From positions 372,001 through 436,000 of the forward strand of contig JAXMCK010000005.1 of NCBI GenBank assembly GCA_046349395.1: a stretch of 64,000 nt of DNA. The letters run 5' to 3'. The notes under the pieces are model-generated. The model searched no databases and was not told the DNA's origin. It was given only the letters and a program-made list of their open reading frames with translations. Made by a program: the position numbers and the translations under genes. This document shows positions 9,158-19,447 of the stretch, in pieces; within the stretch, counting starts at the first letter, position 1, and each line of letters begins with the position of its first letter. The DNA is from JAXMCK01 sp046349395. GTDB lineage: Bacteria > Pseudomonadota > Alphaproteobacteria > Geminicoccales > Geminicoccaceae.

Positions 9158-9364
9158 ATGCGCTATGCCGTGGTGATCAGGCGGGATCAGGGCGGGTACA
9201 GGGCGGAGGTCCCGGACCTCCCCGGCTGCGTCGCGACGGGCGCGAGCGAGGAGGACGCGAAGAAGGAGATCGCGGCGGCACTGCGCCGCCATCTGGCGAA
9301 GCTGGAGCGCGACGGCCAGAAGGCACCGGAACCCAGCCTGACGGTCGACTATATCGAGGCCTGA
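9158..9364 (+). CDS. HicB-like antitoxin domain protein, orphan
   Basis: A 68-residue protein with the HicB-type partial RNase-H-like fold: it starts MRYAVVIRRDQGGYRAEVPD, followed by LPGCVATG and a helix with the usual alternating charged residues. A strong Shine-Dalgarno (agggaggtg) precedes the ATG. HicB proteins normally neutralise a HicA mRNA interferase encoded next door. No HicA-sized frame is present in the 70 bases upstream or the 125 bases downstream, and no C-terminal HTH/RHH domain is attached. It is probably a solitary HicB-like protein. Confidence 0.8.
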   Translation: MRYAVVIRRDQGGYRAEVPDLPGCVATGASEEDAKKEIAAALRRHLAKLERDGQKAPEPSLTVDYIEA

Positions 9365-9379
9365 GCGTCCGCTTACCAA

Positions 9380-9397
9380 GCCACCCCGCAGGGTGGC
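9380..9397 (+). terminator. Hairpin after the HicB-like gene
   Basis: A perfect 7-base stem (gccaccc / gggtggc) with a 4-base loop lies 16 bases after the stop codon. There is no run of T after it, so it may be a weak terminator or simply an mRNA 3'-end structure. Confidence 0.4.
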
Positions 9398-9482
9398 AGC
9401 TTGATCGGTCATCCGATCGCCCCGACGGTGTGGCCGGGCCGGCGCAGGTTCCGGCACCGGTAGCGGGCGACATTCTTCGGTC

Positions 9483-9820
9483 GGGGGACGGATGATCGAT
9501 CTGTGGCTGCGGAGCGGCACGGTGGGGATCGTGCTGGTGCCGCTAGTGCTGCTGAACCTGATCGCGTTCGGCATCGTCTGGCTGACGCATCTGTCGCCGG
9601 CACGGCCGTTCTTCGCGACCTTCGTCGGCGTGTGCGGGCCGTTCTTCGCCGCGGTGTCGATCCTGTTCGGGCTGTTCTCGGCCTTTCTCGCCAACGACGT
9701 CCACTCGCAGAATGCGGCGATCAACGCCGCGATCTCGAAGGAGGCGGACGGGATCAGGACCATGCTGCGGATCGCCGAGGCGCTGGGGCCGGCCGGGGAT
9801 CCGATCGAGGCGGCGGCGGT
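9483..9820. repeat. Direct repeat, right copy (partner at 4744-4966)
   Basis: This is the full-length counterpart of the left copy. It contains about 120 additional bases (about 9668-9785) that are absent from the left copy and ends inside the intact DUF4239-like gene. Confidence 0.7.
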
Positions 9821-10259
9821 GACCTACACACGCGCGGTGCTGGAGAAGGAGTGGCCGGCCAAGGAGCGGTGGGGAAGCGAGGCCGAGGACCTGGGCGCCC
9901 TGCGCAGCCTGTCGGTGGCGATTCTGACGCCGAGCCTGTCCGCGGCGCTGCCGGCGGCGGCGCACGAGGTGATCCTGGAGAGCCTGGTGGAGGTGCGGCA
10001 GGCGCGGCGGGAGCGGCTGGACCTCGTCGCCGGCGAGCGCGACCATATGAACTGGGTGGCGATGGTCATCCTGGGCGTGCTGACGCAGGTGGCGGTGGCG
10101 GTGGTGCATCTCGACAAGATGCGCCCGCAGGCGATGGCGCTGGCCGTGTTCACCGCCGCTTTCGCCGCGACCGCGATCCTGATCGGCCTCGCCGAGCGGC
10201 CGGACAAGGAGCTGAACGACAGCCCCCTGCGCGTGGCACTGGCGACGGCCGCCGGGTAA
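9492..10259 (+). CDS. DUF4239 (bestrophin-like) membrane protein
   Basis: A 255-residue protein with two N-terminal membrane helices (about 11-33 and 42-68), a soluble helical middle and two C-terminal helices (about 193-213 and 218-238). The motif FSAFLANDVHSQNAAINAA, followed by a helix rich in charged residues (KEADGIRTML), is typical of the bacterial bestrophin-like DUF4239 family. These proteins are suspected ion channels but remain uncharacterised. It stands alone, followed after 21 bases by a convergent RTX gene. Its 5' part is duplicated at 4753. Confidence 0.8.
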   Translation: MIDLWLRSGTVGIVLVPLVLLNLIAFGIVWLTHLSPARPFFATFVGVCGPFFAAVSILFGLFSAFLANDVHSQNAAINAAISKEADGIRTMLRIAEALGPAGDPIEAAAVTYTRAVLEKEWPAKERWGSEAEDLGALRSLSVAILTPSLSAALPAAAHEVILESLVEVRQARRERLDLVAGERDHMNWVAMVILGVLTQVAVAVVHLDKMRPQAMALAVFTAAFAATAILIGLAERPDKELNDSPLRVALATAAG

Positions 10260-10280
10260 GGCCGGCGCCACGGCGCGCCA

Positions 10281-11255
10281 TCAGAGCAGGAAGTCGCTGC
10301 CCTTCAGCGCCAGGGCGTGGTCGAGGACGACGACCATGTCGAGACCGGGCGTGGCGGCCGAGGTGTCGGCCTCGATGTAGGTGTGGCCGCCGGCCTCGCG
10401 GTAGTGGAGCTGGCCGATCCCGGTGATCGCCGCCTTACCGACGAAGGTGAGGTGTTGGATGCCGTCCACACCCTGATTGCCGTCAACGCTGCGGAAGTCG
10501 AGCTTGTCGCCCTGCGCGCGGCTGAAATCGGTGATGTGGTCCGGTGTCGCCGGCGGGCTGTCGAAGGCCTGGTAGAAGGTGAACTTGTCCGCACCGCCAC
10601 GCCCTGTCAGCACGTCCGCGTTGAAGCTCCCGCCCAGGATGTTGGCGTGGCTGTCGCCCAGGAGCCGGTCGGCGTAGGGCGTGCCGACGACGTTCTCGAT
10701 ACTGATCAGGCGCTCGTGGCCGATATAGCTGCCGGTGGCAGTGCCGGCGGCGAGGTCGGCGACGACCCCGCCCGAATAGTTGTAGAGGCTGACCGTGTCG
10801 TTGCCGGCCCCGCCGTCGATGCGGTCGTCGCCGGCACCGCCCTCCAGGAAGTCGTTGCCGTCACCGCCATAGAGCTTGTCGTTGCCGTCGAGCCCGCCCA
10901 GGTGGTCGGCCCCGCCACCGCCATAGAGGATGTCGCCCGCCTCGCCGCCGACCAGGACGTCCGCCTTGCCGGAGCCGATGACGCCCTCGATGCCGAAAAG
11001 ATGATCGCCCTCGGCGTCGCCGTAATGGCCGAGCAGGTCGGTCAGGCTGACATAGACGCCGACGGTCGAGCCGCGGTAGCTCGCATAGTCGAAGCCGACG
11101 CTGCCGAAGATGTCGTCGGCCCCTGCCCCGCCCTCGATCACGTCGTCGCCGGCGAAGCCGACGAGATTGTCGTTGCCGCCGAGGCCGAAGATCTGGTCGG
11201 CCCCGTCCGTTCCGTTGATGTTGTCGTACCCATCGGTGCCGGTGAGCTTGGCCAT
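10281..11255 (-). CDS. RTX calcium-binding protein with M10_C-like end
   Basis: A 324-residue protein starting MAKLTGTDGYDNINGTDGAD, with RTX nonapeptides (GGxGxDxxx) at about 10-45 and 85-145. A SIENVVGTPYADRLLG module follows, and the C-terminal domain contains DHITDFSRAQGDKLDF and ends in DFLL. There is no catalytic domain and no N-terminal signal. Family knowledge suggests secretion by a type I exporter and folding on calcium outside the cell. The end resembles that of the protease at 704, so both may use the same exporter, which is not in the window. The ATG at 11255 was chosen because it opens directly on the first RTX-like repeat. Confidence 0.85.
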   Translation of the reverse strand: MAKLTGTDGYDNINGTDGADQIFGLGGNDNLVGFAGDDVIEGGAGADDIFGSVGFDYASYRGSTVGVYVSLTDLLGHYGDAEGDHLFGIEGVIGSGKADVLVGGEAGDILYGGGGADHLGGLDGNDKLYGGDGNDFLEGGAGDDRIDGGAGNDTVSLYNYSGGVVADLAAGTATGSYIGHERLISIENVVGTPYADRLLGDSHANILGGSFNADVLTGRGGADKFTFYQAFDSPPATPDHITDFSRAQGDKLDFRSVDGNQGVDGIQHLTFVGKAAITGIGQLHYREAGGHTYIEADTSAATPGLDMVVVLDHALALKGSDFLL

Positions 11256-11349
11256 GGTCCGCTGTCCCGATCTGACTGGAGGGACGGGACCGTCGTGCGC
11301 AGCTGTTTCCTCAGGATGTCGACGGCGGCAACAGAGTGTCGTGGGTGAC

Positions 11350-12261
11350 TCAGGCGGTACCGCTGCCCGACCGGTCGTGGAAGCGGTAGGCGGTGCCGTC
11401 GGCGGCGCGGGCCGGGGCGTCGAGGTAGCGGCCCTGCTTCGGGGCGGCGACGTTGTCGAAGTCGCGGGCGAGGGTCTGCAGGGCCGCGTCCATGGCTGGG
11501 CCCTGCATGGCGCGGCCGTGGCCCGGGACGAGGAGGGCCGGGTGCAGGGCGGCCAGGTCCTGGGCCGAGCGGCGGGCGGCATCCCAGTCGACCGTGAAGT
11601 AGCGCGGCGGCCCGTGCATCTCGGGCGCCTGGACGGCGGTGGCGTAGGCCGATTCCTGGGCGGTGGTGATGACGGCATCGCCCGAGAGCAGCGTGCGGTC
11701 GGCCTCGCGCCAGAAGGAGACGTGGCCCGGCGAATGGCCCGGCGTGTGGAGCCAGCACCAGCCCGGCAGGAAGGGGACGCTGCCGTCGTCCGGCAAGGGG
11801 CGGAGGCGGTCGCCGACGTCGACGGGGGCGGTCGGGTACAGCTTGGCGAGGCGGGCCATGAGGCCGCCGCCGACCTCGGGATCGCCCGGCGGATAACCGG
11901 CACTGCCGTCGAGATAGGGATGTTCCAGGGCGTGCGCGAAGACGGGCACGTCCCAGGCGGTCGCCAGCTCCTCGAGGGCACCCACATGGTCGAAATGGCC
12001 ATGGGTGAGGAGGATGGCCGCGGGCCGTGCACCGTCGCCGAAGCGGGCCGCGGCAGCCGATTCGATCAGCTGGCGCGTGCGCGGAAGGCCGGCGTCGACC
12101 AGCACCCAGGAGCCGTCGCCTGCGCTCGGCGCATCGACGAAGGCGACATTGACCATGACGAGGCGGCGATAGGCGAGATCGGGGGCAACCTGGTGCGTGC
12201 CGTCGTCGGTCGGGGCCTCGGCGGCGCGAGCCGCGGGGTCGAGGGGGACCTGCTCGGTCAT
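11350..12261 (-). CDS. MBL-fold metallohydrolase
   Basis: A 303-residue protein of the metallo-beta-lactamase fold. Metal ligands are visible in THGHFDHVG, in the later HTPGHSPGHVSF, in the aspartate of LLSGDAVI and in the final VPGHG. The arrangement fits the glyoxalase-II-like hydrolase group acting on thioesters or phosphoesters; the exact substrate is unknown. There is no signal peptide, so it is cytoplasmic. It ends about 95 bases from the RTX gene and starts 8 bases from the end of the small lipoprotein gene, all on the minus strand, so lipoprotein and hydrolase could be co-transcribed. Confidence 0.88.
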   Translation of the reverse strand: MTEQVPLDPAARAAEAPTDDGTHQVAPDLAYRRLVMVNVAFVDAPSAGDGSWVLVDAGLPRTRQLIESAAAARFGDGARPAAILLTHGHFDHVGALEELATAWDVPVFAHALEHPYLDGSAGYPPGDPEVGGGLMARLAKLYPTAPVDVGDRLRPLPDDGSVPFLPGWCWLHTPGHSPGHVSFWREADRTLLSGDAVITTAQESAYATAVQAPEMHGPPRYFTVDWDAARRSAQDLAALHPALLVPGHGRAMQGPAMDAALQTLARDFDNVAAPKQGRYLDAPARAADGTAYRFHDRSGSGTA

Positions 12262-12269
12262 GGGACCGG

Positions 12270-12404
12270 TCAGTCCGTGGCGTCTTCGACGGCGTCGCCC
12301 GCATTCTCCAGATCGTCGCCGGCACCCTCCAGCGTGTTGCAGGCGGTGAGGCCGCCCAGGCCCAGAAGGGCGACGAGGAGGAGGCGGGAGATCAGGTTCG
12401 GCAT
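12270..12404 (-). CDS. Entericidin-like small lipoprotein
   Basis: A 44-residue protein starting MPNLISRLLLVALLGLG with a lipobox LTAC, so the mature lipoprotein is only about 23 residues. The mature part (CNTLEGAGDDLENAGDAVED) matches the entericidin A/B pattern of short acidic repeats. Entericidins are tiny outer-membrane-linked lipoproteins; in E. coli the pair acts as antidote and toxin under stationary-phase control. Only one copy is present here. The gene lies divergent from the sugar-binding protein gene. Confidence 0.8.
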   Translation of the reverse strand: MPNLISRLLLVALLGLGGLTACNTLEGAGDDLENAGDAVEDATD

Positions 12405-12548
12405 GGCGGCGGTCCCGGCGGTTGGCTGTCCGGAGCTAACCCCGTGCGGCAGGGACGGTTCCTGTCCGGTCGGTTGACGTACCGCGCTACGGACGGCACC
12501 GTCGCCTCCGGGCCGATCGGCTGTCGGCCGCAAGGGAGGCAAAAGAAG

Positions 12549-13544
12549 ATGCGCACGCTCGCGGTGTGGCTCGGTGCTGCCGCCACGGCCCTGACCCTGG
12601 TCTCGGCCGAGGCCAACGAGACCAAGACGATCGGCTTCTCCTGGAACGAGAAGAACACCTCGCTGCTGCAGGCCTGGGAAGACTATCTCAAGGCCGAGGC
12701 GAAGCGTCAGGGGGCGGAGGCCGGCATCGACATCACCTGGGTCAGCAACGTCGCCAACAACGACCCGGCGCGGCAGGCCGCCAACATCGAGGACCTCCTG
12801 AACCAGAACGTGGACCTCGTCATGGCGCGGGCCGAGGACGCGGCTGCCATCGGCGCCTCGATCCGGGCGGCCCAGGAGGCCGGCGTCCCCTTCATCACCT
12901 TCGACCGGGCGAGCTCGACCACGAAGCCGACGGCACACGTCGGCGGCGACAGCTACGACCAGGGCATCACGACGGCCGAGGGGCTGGTCGAGATCCTGAA
13001 CAAAGCCGGCGTGAAGGGTAAGTGCATCGAGCTGCAGGGGGCGCTGACCGACGTCAACGCCGTCAACCGCAGCAAGGCCTGGAACGAGGTCGCGGCACGC
13101 TCGAACGGCACCATCGAGACGATCGTGCAGGTGCCGACCGAGTGGAAGCCGGAGCTGTTCCTGTCGGGGGCCAGCAACGCGCTGAAGGCGCATCCCGAGG
13201 CCAACTGCATGTTCGCGGCCTCGGACTTCGCCTTCTCGGCCGTGCAGTCGGCACTGGAAGGGGCCGGCAAGTGGGCGAAGACGGGTGAGCCCAACCATGT
13301 CTGGCTGGCGACCCAGGACCTGTTCCCGGCGGCGGTGAAGGCGATGGAGGACGGCTATATCGACATCGCCACCAGCTACGACGCCTACAACCACGCCAAG
13401 GAGGCGATCCGGGTGTCGATCCTGGTGCTGCAGGGGAAGGACCCGGGCTGCCCGCCGGACGGCTGCCTCGCCAAGGGCCGAGTCGCCACGCAGGCGACGA
13501 TCGGGTCGCTCGATAACCTCTGGTCGCGGGACTACAAGGACTGA
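12549..13544 (+). CDS. Periplasmic sugar-binding protein, RbsB/XylF type
   Basis: A 331-residue substrate-binding protein. The ATG at 12549 follows a Shine-Dalgarno-like agggaggcaaaag and starts a clear signal peptide (MRTLAVWLGAAATALTLVSAEA). The mature part has the periplasmic-binding-protein type 1 fold: opening KTIGFSWNEKN, the linker AANIEDLLNQNVDLVMARA, the sugar-contact segment FITFDRASS and GDSYDQGITTAEG. An unusual pair of cysteines near the C-terminus (GCPPDGC) could form a disulphide. It is the first gene of a four-gene importer operon continuing to 16937. Type-1 proteins of this class bind pentoses, hexoses or related polyols; the ligand is not identifiable. Confidence 0.9.
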   Translation: MRTLAVWLGAAATALTLVSAEANETKTIGFSWNEKNTSLLQAWEDYLKAEAKRQGAEAGIDITWVSNVANNDPARQAANIEDLLNQNVDLVMARAEDAAAIGASIRAAQEAGVPFITFDRASSTTKPTAHVGGDSYDQGITTAEGLVEILNKAGVKGKCIELQGALTDVNAVNRSKAWNEVAARSNGTIETIVQVPTEWKPELFLSGASNALKAHPEANCMFAASDFAFSAVQSALEGAGKWAKTGEPNHVWLATQDLFPAAVKAMEDGYIDIATSYDAYNHAKEAIRVSILVLQGKDPGCPPDGCLAKGRVATQATIGSLDNLWSRDYKD

Positions 13545-13561
13545 TCGCTGCCGCCCGCCCC

Positions 13562-14520
13562 GTGGCGGGTGCCTCTTCCGGATCGGGGACGACGGGACTG
13601 GCGGTCGCGGTGCGGCTGCTGCCCGTCGTTCTGGTCGTCCTGCTGCTCGGGCTGATGTGGGTCGAAGCGCCCAACTTCTTCCGCCCCCGCAACCTCACCA
13701 ACATCCTCGTCCAGTCCTCGATGCTGGGGATCATGGCGATCGGCATGACGGCCGTGATGGTGGGCGGCGGGATCGACCTCTCGCTGCCGGCGACGATGGC
13801 CTTCGCCGCCGTCATTGGCGCGCTCCTGATGGCGCAGGGGGCACCGCTGCCGCTGGGCGGGCTCGCCATGCTGGCGACGGGGATCGCCGTCGGCGCCTTC
13901 AACGGATTTGCCGTCGCCGTGCTGGGGATGATCCCCTTCGTGGTGACGCTCGCCTTGATGATCGTCATGGGCGGGGCGGCGATCTGGGCCACCAACGCCG
14001 TGAGCCTGCCGATGCCCGAGCCCTGGATCGACGGCCTGCTGGTCCGTTTCCTGGGGCTGCCGCTGCCGGCCTGGGTGATGCTGGCACTGACCGCCGTCGC
14101 CACGCTTTTGATGCGGCGCACGGTGCCCGGTCAGTGGCTCTATGCGGTCGGGACAAATCCGAGGGCGGCGCGGATCGCCGGCGTGCCGACGGCGAAGGTC
14201 CTGTTCGGGACCTACGTCGTCTCGGGCCTGACCGCGGGCATCGCGGCGATCCTTCTCTCCGCCCGGCTCGGGGCCGCGTCGGCACCGATGGGCAACGATG
14301 CCGTCGTGCTGGACGTCGTGAGTGCCGTCGTCGTCGGGGGGGTGAGCATCTATGGCGGCCTCGGCGGGCCGCTCGGGGCCGTGCTGGGCACGGTGCTGAT
14401 CACCGTCATCGGCAACGCGCTCAACATGCTGGGCGTGTCCTTCTACATCACGCTGATCATCAAGGGGCTCGCCATCCTGGCCTTCGTGGCGCTCGACGGG
14501 CTGCTCCGGCGGCAGGCACC

Positions 14521-14524
<4 letters not shown>
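13562..14524 (+). CDS. ABC sugar permease, RbsC/XylH type (first)
   Basis: A 320-residue membrane protein of the BPD_transp_2 family with 8-10 predicted membrane helices. Recognisable segments are FFRPRNLTNILVQSSMLGIMAIGMT, VGGGIDLSLPATMAF and the C-terminal VVGGVSIYGGLGGPLGAVLG. The GTG start at 13562 is 17 bases after the binding-protein gene and lies in a small hairpin (cccgcc/ggcggg) that could temper translation. It forms the membrane channel together with the second permease at 16002. The importer has two distinct permease genes around the ATPase, whereas many RbsC-type systems use a homodimer. Confidence 0.88.
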
Positions 14525-16001
<1,477 letters not shown>

Positions 16002-16005
<4 letters not shown>

Positions 16006-16937
16006 TCGAGACGCTGCGCCGGCACGGCTTCCTCATCGTGTTCGCTTGCGTGCTGCTGTTCTTTGCGCTGGCGACGAACACCTTCGCCACGCTCGACAAC
16101 GCGATGGGCCTGCTGCATGCGGCGGCACCCATGGCCGTGGTGGCGTCGGGGCTGGCGCTGGTCGTGATCGCCGGGCGGCTCGATATCTCCGTGGGCTCGA
16201 TCGCGCTGGTCTCGGGCGTGCTGTCGGCGATGGCGATGAGCCAGCTCGGGCTCGATCCGGTCTCGGCCTCCCTGCTGGCGATCCTGGTCGGCGGGCTGCT
16301 CGGGGCCCTGAACGGCTTCATCGTCGTGGTGCTGCAGGTCAACGCGCTGATCACCACGCTCGGCACCATGATCGCACTGCGTGGCGTGGGGCTGGAGATC
16401 GGCCAGTCGCGCGTGTTCGCCCTGCCCGAGGAGATGCGGGTGCTGGGCAATCTGAAGCTCGGGCCGGTGTTCGTGGACGTGCTGGTGGCGGGCCTCGTGC
16501 TCGTAGCGATGCACGTGCTGCACACCCGCAACCGCTTCGGCAGGCACCTGACGGCCGTGGGCAATGGCGAGGAGACTGCGCAGCGTCTGGGCCTGCCCAC
16601 CGGCCGATTGCTGTTCGCCGCCTTCGTCCTGTCGGGGGCACTGGCGGCGTTCGGCGGCATGATGAGCAGCATCCAAGTGGGCTCGGTAACGCCGATGCTG
16701 GGCCAGGGGATGGAGTTCACCGCCGTCGCCGTGATCGTCATCGGCGGCATCAGCCTGTTCGGCGGGCGGGGCAACATCCTGCCGGGCCTACTGCTCGGCG
16801 TGCTGATGCTGGAAGCCGTGCGCAACGGCCTCAACCATCTGGGTGCGGACCCCTTCGCCTACCGCTTCGTCAACGGGGCCGTGATCTTCATCGCCATGTG
16901 GGCCGATAGTTTACGACATCGCGAAGCGCTGGCCTGA
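16002..16937 (+). CDS. ABC sugar permease, RbsC/XylH type (second)
   Basis: A 311-residue BPD_transp_2 permease, paralogous to the one at 13562. It shows VVIAGRLDISVGSIALVSG (the family's GGIDLSVG segment), LNGFIVVVLQVNALITTLGTM and AVIVIGGISLFGGRGNILPG. The ATG overlaps the ATPase stop (ATGA), typical of translational coupling. It closes the importer operon. A convergent propeller gene ends 48 bases downstream. Confidence 0.88.
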
Positions 16938-16985
16938 GGGGTCCTACCTTCCGTGGCAATCCGGCAGGTCGCTTTCCTGACGGCG

Positions 16986-18515
16986 CTAGGGCGGGTTCAA
17001 CCGTGGATGAATAACGCCGACCGGTGGCGAGGGATTGCAGATGTAACAGGGTCGACGCCGGGGAGCGGGAAACACATAGAGAACGTTGTCGGCCAGGGCG
17101 TAGAGGCTGCCCGAAGGACCGATTGCGGGTGCGGAGAGGCCGCCTTTGCTCCAACTGTATTCGCCGGCCTGGGTCATCGTCAGGATGTTGAGGGTGCGCA
17201 AGGAACTCGCCGTCGAGACATAGATATAGTTCCTGGAAACCGCCGGCGGAGCGATGGTTTCGGCCCCGAGATCGACAGAGGTGAGCAGGGACGCGTCGCG
17301 CAGGACGCTGACGGTGCCGATGTCGCTGACCACCACCAGTCTCTGATTCGCAGTCCGCGCCGGCGTGGCAAGCAGCGGATAGAAGTAATGCACCGCCGGC
17401 AGGGCCATGCCGTTGGGCCCGCTGAAGGTGAGGTGACCGTCGTCCAGATAATGGCCGGAGCCATAGCTCGCAGCGGTGACGCTGTGCCCGTCTGGCAGTT
17501 CCATGGGCGAGGTGGCGGCGATGCGGCCTCGATCGGTGTCGCGAAACATTTCGGTGAAACCGCCGTCGAGCGTGAAGGTGTAGCCGATCGTTTGCTCCCA
17601 GGGATCGTTGACGATCACCCAGGGCACTCCCCCACCCGCAAAGGTGAAGATGCCGACGCCGGGCATGGGCGCGCTCACGGGTGTGGGGAGAAGATCGTCG
17701 GGATAGAAATTCGGCGGCGTGGGACTGAAACCGGGAAAGAGGTAGCAGAACGATATGATGCAACCGAACGCATCGCTGAACCCGCCGGCGTCGCCGCTGA
17801 CGACCTGACCCCGATAGGTCACCTCCTGCTGGCGCAACAGGCTCCCGCCCGGGGAGAAAGCGAGGAGGTAGAGGTCCTCGCCGCCGCCCAGCACCTTGTA
17901 GACGGCCGGCACGATGACGGCGGCACTCGTTCCACTGCGCCAGATGTTGGGGGGAGCGGTCGTGGCGCCTCTGCTGGCGGCCTGAGGTGTGCCCGTGAAG
18001 TGCTCGGGGAACGGCACGCTCCACAACCGGCCGCCGGTCGGATGGATGTGGAACAGGGTCGAGTCGGTGCGCTTGACCGCGGGCCTGACCCGGTGATCCG
18101 TATAGGTCCGCTCGCCCACGACGTAGATCGTGCCGTCGCTGTCGATTACGGGCGAAGCCAGGATCGATTGCCCGGCACCGAGGGGCTCGTTCCAGTAGAT
18201 CCCGCCGTCGGCATGCAGAGCCCAGAGCACACCTTCCCTGTTCCCGACATAGACCGTGCCGTCGGGCCCGACGACCGGCCCTGCTCCGGGGGCGAAGGTG
18301 CCGAGGCCCGACACCTTGGCGGACGGCTGGAATGACGCTGCCGTGCCTACATCGACGAAACCCGAGTTCGCGGCGTCGCCGTGGGCGTGGTCCCAGGTCG
18401 CGGCATGGACCGCTGCCTGCGATGTCAGTGCAGCGGTGGCGAGGATGCCGACAAACGCAATAACCAGGTTCTTCGTCTTCGGATCGACTAGGCTACGGTC
18501 TTTTCCGTGATGCAT
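16986..18515 (-). CDS. Exported PQQ-like beta-propeller protein
   Basis: A 509-residue protein. The start at 18515 is supported by a gggaag Shine-Dalgarno and by the signal-like segment NLVIAFVGILATAALTSQAAVHA. The mature part begins ATWDHAHGDAANSGF and then shows repeated propeller-blade motifs (GPDGTVYVGNREGVLWAL, DSDGTIYVVGE), as in the PQQ_2/BamB-like outer-wall proteins. The middle and C-terminal blades are more diverged. There are no obvious PQQ-binding catalytic residues, so it is probably structural or ligand-binding rather than a dehydrogenase. It stands alone with an AT-rich upstream region. Confidence 0.75.
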   Translation of the reverse strand: MHHGKDRSLVDPKTKNLVIAFVGILATAALTSQAAVHAATWDHAHGDAANSGFVDVGTAASFQPSAKVSGLGTFAPGAGPVVGPDGTVYVGNREGVLWALHADGGIYWNEPLGAGQSILASPVIDSDGTIYVVGERTYTDHRVRPAVKRTDSTLFHIHPTGGRLWSVPFPEHFTGTPQAASRGATTAPPNIWRSGTSAAVIVPAVYKVLGGGEDLYLLAFSPGGSLLRQQEVTYRGQVVSGDAGGFSDAFGCIISFCYLFPGFSPTPPNFYPDDLLPTPVSAPMPGVGIFTFAGGGVPWVIVNDPWEQTIGYTFTLDGGFTEMFRDTDRGRIAATSPMELPDGHSVTAASYGSGHYLDDGHLTFSGPNGMALPAVHYFYPLLATPARTANQRLVVVSDIGTVSVLRDASLLTSVDLGAETIAPPAVSRNYIYVSTASSLRTLNILTMTQAGEYSWSKGGLSAPAIGPSGSLYALADNVLYVFPAPRRRPCYICNPSPPVGVIHPRLNPP

Positions 18516-18727
18516 GACATGCTTCCCGGGCCAAAAATGGAACTCCGGAAAGTCTGACACAGAATTAAAGTGCAAATTGTGAGAAAAAACATAACAGGAA
18601 GGTCATGTTCAGCCGCTGCTGATCGCTCGCGTGTGCCGTACGGCCGGTGTCACGTCAAGTTCGGGTCGGCCGAGACTACACAATCATCTCGAGTTGGCGG
18701 CTCCGCCGAGGTCGTGTCGTGCGGGCC

Positions 18728-19411
18728 CTAGACCGGCTCGGCTTCGCCCAATTGCGCGTCGACATGGCCCGCGCTGCCGGTGGCGGCCAGCTGGGCCAGG
18801 CTGAAGAGGGTGCGGAAGTGGCCGGCGGTGGGGCTCCAGCAGACATTCAGCATGGTGGCGCTGGAACCGCCGGTGGTGAGGAAGGCGTGCTTCATCGTGC
18901 TGTCGATGTACATGGAATCGCCGGTCTTCAGCTCGACCGGCTCGTAGTACTCGGTGTGGACCTGGATCTTGCCGCGCAGGACGTAGATGAACTCCTCGCC
19001 CGAGTGCGAGCTCATGGTGGCGAACTGCATGATCGAGCGGGCGCGGATGGTGATGACGATCGGCACCATGCCCTTCATGGCGAGATCGGCGCACAAGTAG
19101 CGGTAGTCGTAGTTCGGGGTCTCGACGCGGAGGCCCTCGCCCTTGGGCGTGATGCTGCGGCGGCCGGTGACTTCCGGGGCCGGCTTGCGCGGCTCGCCGG
19201 GCTGGGCGCCGAAGAGGACGCCGATGTCGACCTCGAGGCCTTCGCTGAGCTGGACCAGCTTGTCATAAGTGAGCGAAAGCTGGCCGTTCTCGACCTTGGA
19301 CAGCGTGGAGACGGCGAGGCCCGTGCGGGCGCTGACCTCGGCCAGGGTCCAGTGATGGCGCTGGCGGATGTTACGGAGAGCCTGGCCCAGTCGGGCCTTC
19401 GCAGGAGTCAT
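18728..19411 (-). CDS. XRE-family regulator with cupin sensor domain
   Basis: A 227-residue transcription factor. An N-terminal lambda-repressor-like helix-turn-helix (about 7-62: LGQALRNIRQRHHWTLAEVS...GLAVSTLSKVENGQLSL) is joined to a C-terminal cupin (about 120-190: MSSHSGEEFIYVLRGKIQVH...LKTGDSMYID). This architecture is common for local regulators of amino-acid or polyamine catabolism, where the cupin binds the inducer. It lies directly downstream of, and on the same strand as, the DSD1-type enzyme and the amidohydrolase, and probably controls the divergent catabolic locus. Confidence 0.9.
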   Translation of the reverse strand: MTPAKARLGQALRNIRQRHHWTLAEVSARTGLAVSTLSKVENGQLSLTYDKLVQLSEGLEVDIGVLFGAQPGEPRKPAPEVTGRRSITPKGEGLRVETPNYDYRYLCADLAMKGMVPIVITIRARSIMQFATMSSHSGEEFIYVLRGKIQVHTEYYEPVELKTGDSMYIDSTMKHAFLTTGGSSATMLNVCWSPTAGHFRTLFSLAQLAATGSAGHVDAQLGEAEPV

Positions 19412-19447
19412 CGACGACTGCTCCCGGCCACAAGTGGAACGCCGGAC

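Noticed and set aside
9084..9492. A HicA toxin next to the HicB-like gene
   Set aside because: No frame of suitable size with HicA motifs was found on either strand.
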